Source: Armatimonadota bacterium
GTDB lineage: Bacteria > Armatimonadota > UBA5829
DNA length: 64,000 nucleotides
Direction of reading: 5' to 3'
NCBI GenBank assembly: GCA_023474015.1
Contig: JAMCYN010000108.1
Span: 92,093 to 156,092, forward strand
Positions 63,551 through 64,000 of this stretch are shown in pieces. The position numbers were made by a program, and so were the translations under genes. How positions within the stretch are numbered: position 1 is the first letter of the stretch; each line of letters starts with the position of its first letter. Below the pieces are notes generated by a model. It was not told the origin of the DNA and did no database searches. It saw only the letters and a program-made list of their open reading frames with translations.

Positions 63551-63766
63551 TCACGGATAGACTTGCTTACCCTCCTCATCGTAGAGCTTTATGGCCTCGA
63601 GCGGGCAGGCTTCCGCGGCCTCGAGAATAGTATCATCGTCGGCTCCGTCGGCCTTAATAACGACCGCTTTTCCCTCTCGATCCAGTTCAAATACGTCCGG
63701 CGCCGATCCGACGCACGCGCCAATCCCCTGGCACCTCTCTCTATCGACAACGATCCTGTATGCCAT
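63551..63766 (-). CDS. small ferredoxin, probably [3Fe-4S]
   Basis: A 71-residue ferredoxin. The cluster motif CQGIGAC lacks the usual second Cys (CxxC), and a further Cys lies in ACPLEAI, so a [3Fe-4S] or atypical single cluster is likely, as in P450-linked ferredoxins. GGAGG seven bases upstream fits ATG 63766 rather than GTG 63772. No partner enzyme is adjacent. Confidence 0.88.
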   Translation of the reverse strand: MAYRIVVDRERCQGIGACVGSAPDVFELDREGKAVVIKADGADDDTILEAAEACPLEAIKLYDEEGKQVYP

Positions 63767-63873
63767 GGACACACCTCCAGGTTAGGACTCAGGATTAGTG
63801 TTCGATATCCGTTGGATAATATCCTGTGCGCGGGCGCGAAAACGCATGCCGCCGGTCTTGCCGGATGGGCCGT

Positions 63874-64000
63874 ATCGAGTAGGTGGGGTCGTCACCGGCC
63901 CCACCTCTCACACCACCGTACGTGCCGTTCGGCATACGGCGGTTCTCAAAGAATCAGGCGAAGCGTTGATGTGTATAGAGCAGACTGACAAGCCCCTGCC
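63874..64000 (-). mobile_element. 3' end of a group II intron (domains V and VI)
   Basis: On the minus strand ACCGCCGTA-TGCC-GAAC-GGCA-CG-TACGGTGGT (complement of 63912-63943) folds as domain V, with a 2-base bulge and GCACGTACGG, the usual right side. Complement of 63881-63906 forms the domain VI hairpin AGGTGGGG...CCCCACCT. The intron probably ends CTACTCGAT at about 63874. Such 3' ends are typical of bacterial group II introns, possibly class C. Confidence 0.8.
63954..64000 (-). CDS. group II intron maturase/reverse transcriptase (C-terminal fragment)
   Basis: The last 15 codons of an open frame entering from the right edge, ending QGLVSLLYTHQRFA and a TGA at 63954-63956. The position, 11 bases before domain V, is where intron-encoded proteins end. 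The rest of the gene lies outside the window. Confidence 0.55.
   Translation of the reverse strand, partial: QGLVSLLYTHQRFA

Overview
This 64-kb window is bacterial, densely packed and moderately GC-rich, with many GTG and TTG starts and many 1-4 base gene overlaps. The gene content fits a Terrabacteria-type heterotroph. Three things suggest Armatimonadota: the style of the type IV pilin-like protein, the DUF4838 and uroporphyrinogen-decarboxylase-like (UROD-like) proteins in a glycoside locus, and the hairpin repeats between genes. No rRNA or marker phylogeny is available here, so the phylum is an inference.

Region 1 (1-3450): the 3' part of a PAS/GAF sensor with an RsbW-type ATPase, then a degenerate ABC ATPase with a very short permease. 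Region 2 (3450-17560): a complete F-type ATP synthase locus (atpZ/I, I, B, E, F, H, A, G, D, C) followed by nuoA-B-C-D. The c subunit carries the residues of a Na+ site. This bioenergetic block is interrupted by small modules: HEPN/nucleotidyltransferase between atpA and atpG, a membrane protein and an AbrB protein between atpD and atpC, a transglutaminase between atpC and nuoA, and mazE-mazF plus a HicB-like gene between nuoB and nuoC. Most gaps hold hairpin-forming dispersed repeats. Region 3 (17661-20010): yacL (PIN-TRAM) and a bifunctional ispDF whose IspD part contains a 29-codon in-frame repeat insertion.

Region 4 (20139-26695): a divergent DeoR regulator and a six-gene sugar operon: PfkB kinase, E1 alpha, E1 beta, a class II aldolase-like protein lacking its catalytic Asp and a zinc His, an LsrF-like aldolase/thiolase and ribulose-phosphate 3-epimerase. 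No E2 or E3 genes accompany the E1 pair. Region 5 (53028 down to 26981): twenty-one minus-strand genes form one catabolic island. It holds a Na+/solute symporter, a CBM9-like protein, two alcohol dehydrogenases, a GntR regulator, two SDRs, two aminotransferases, two UROD-like proteins, a DapA-family aldolase, a VOC protein, transaldolase, class II aldolase, a lyxose-isomerase-like cupin, a GH20/67-like protein, a deacetylase, a creatinase-like M24 protein, a GH2 enzyme and a DUF4838 lipoprotein. The substrate is unknown but is probably an unusual, possibly amino- or methyl-substituted, sugar or glycoside.

Region 6 (60272 down to 53506): five tightly coupled minus-strand genes look like an undescribed terpenoid pathway. 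They encode a ferredoxin/zinc-ribbon protein, a B12-type radical SAM enzyme, a squalene-hopene-cyclase-like class II cyclase (DADD motif), a DUF116-polyprenyl synthase fusion and a prenyltransferase-repeat protein. A palindromic MITE-like element (53102-53393) separates Regions 5 and 6. Region 7 (60441-64000): an oversized GHMP kinase, a pilin-like protein, a HAD phosphatase, a small ferredoxin and, at the right edge on the minus strand, the 3' end of a group II intron (domains V and VI plus the last codons of its maturase).
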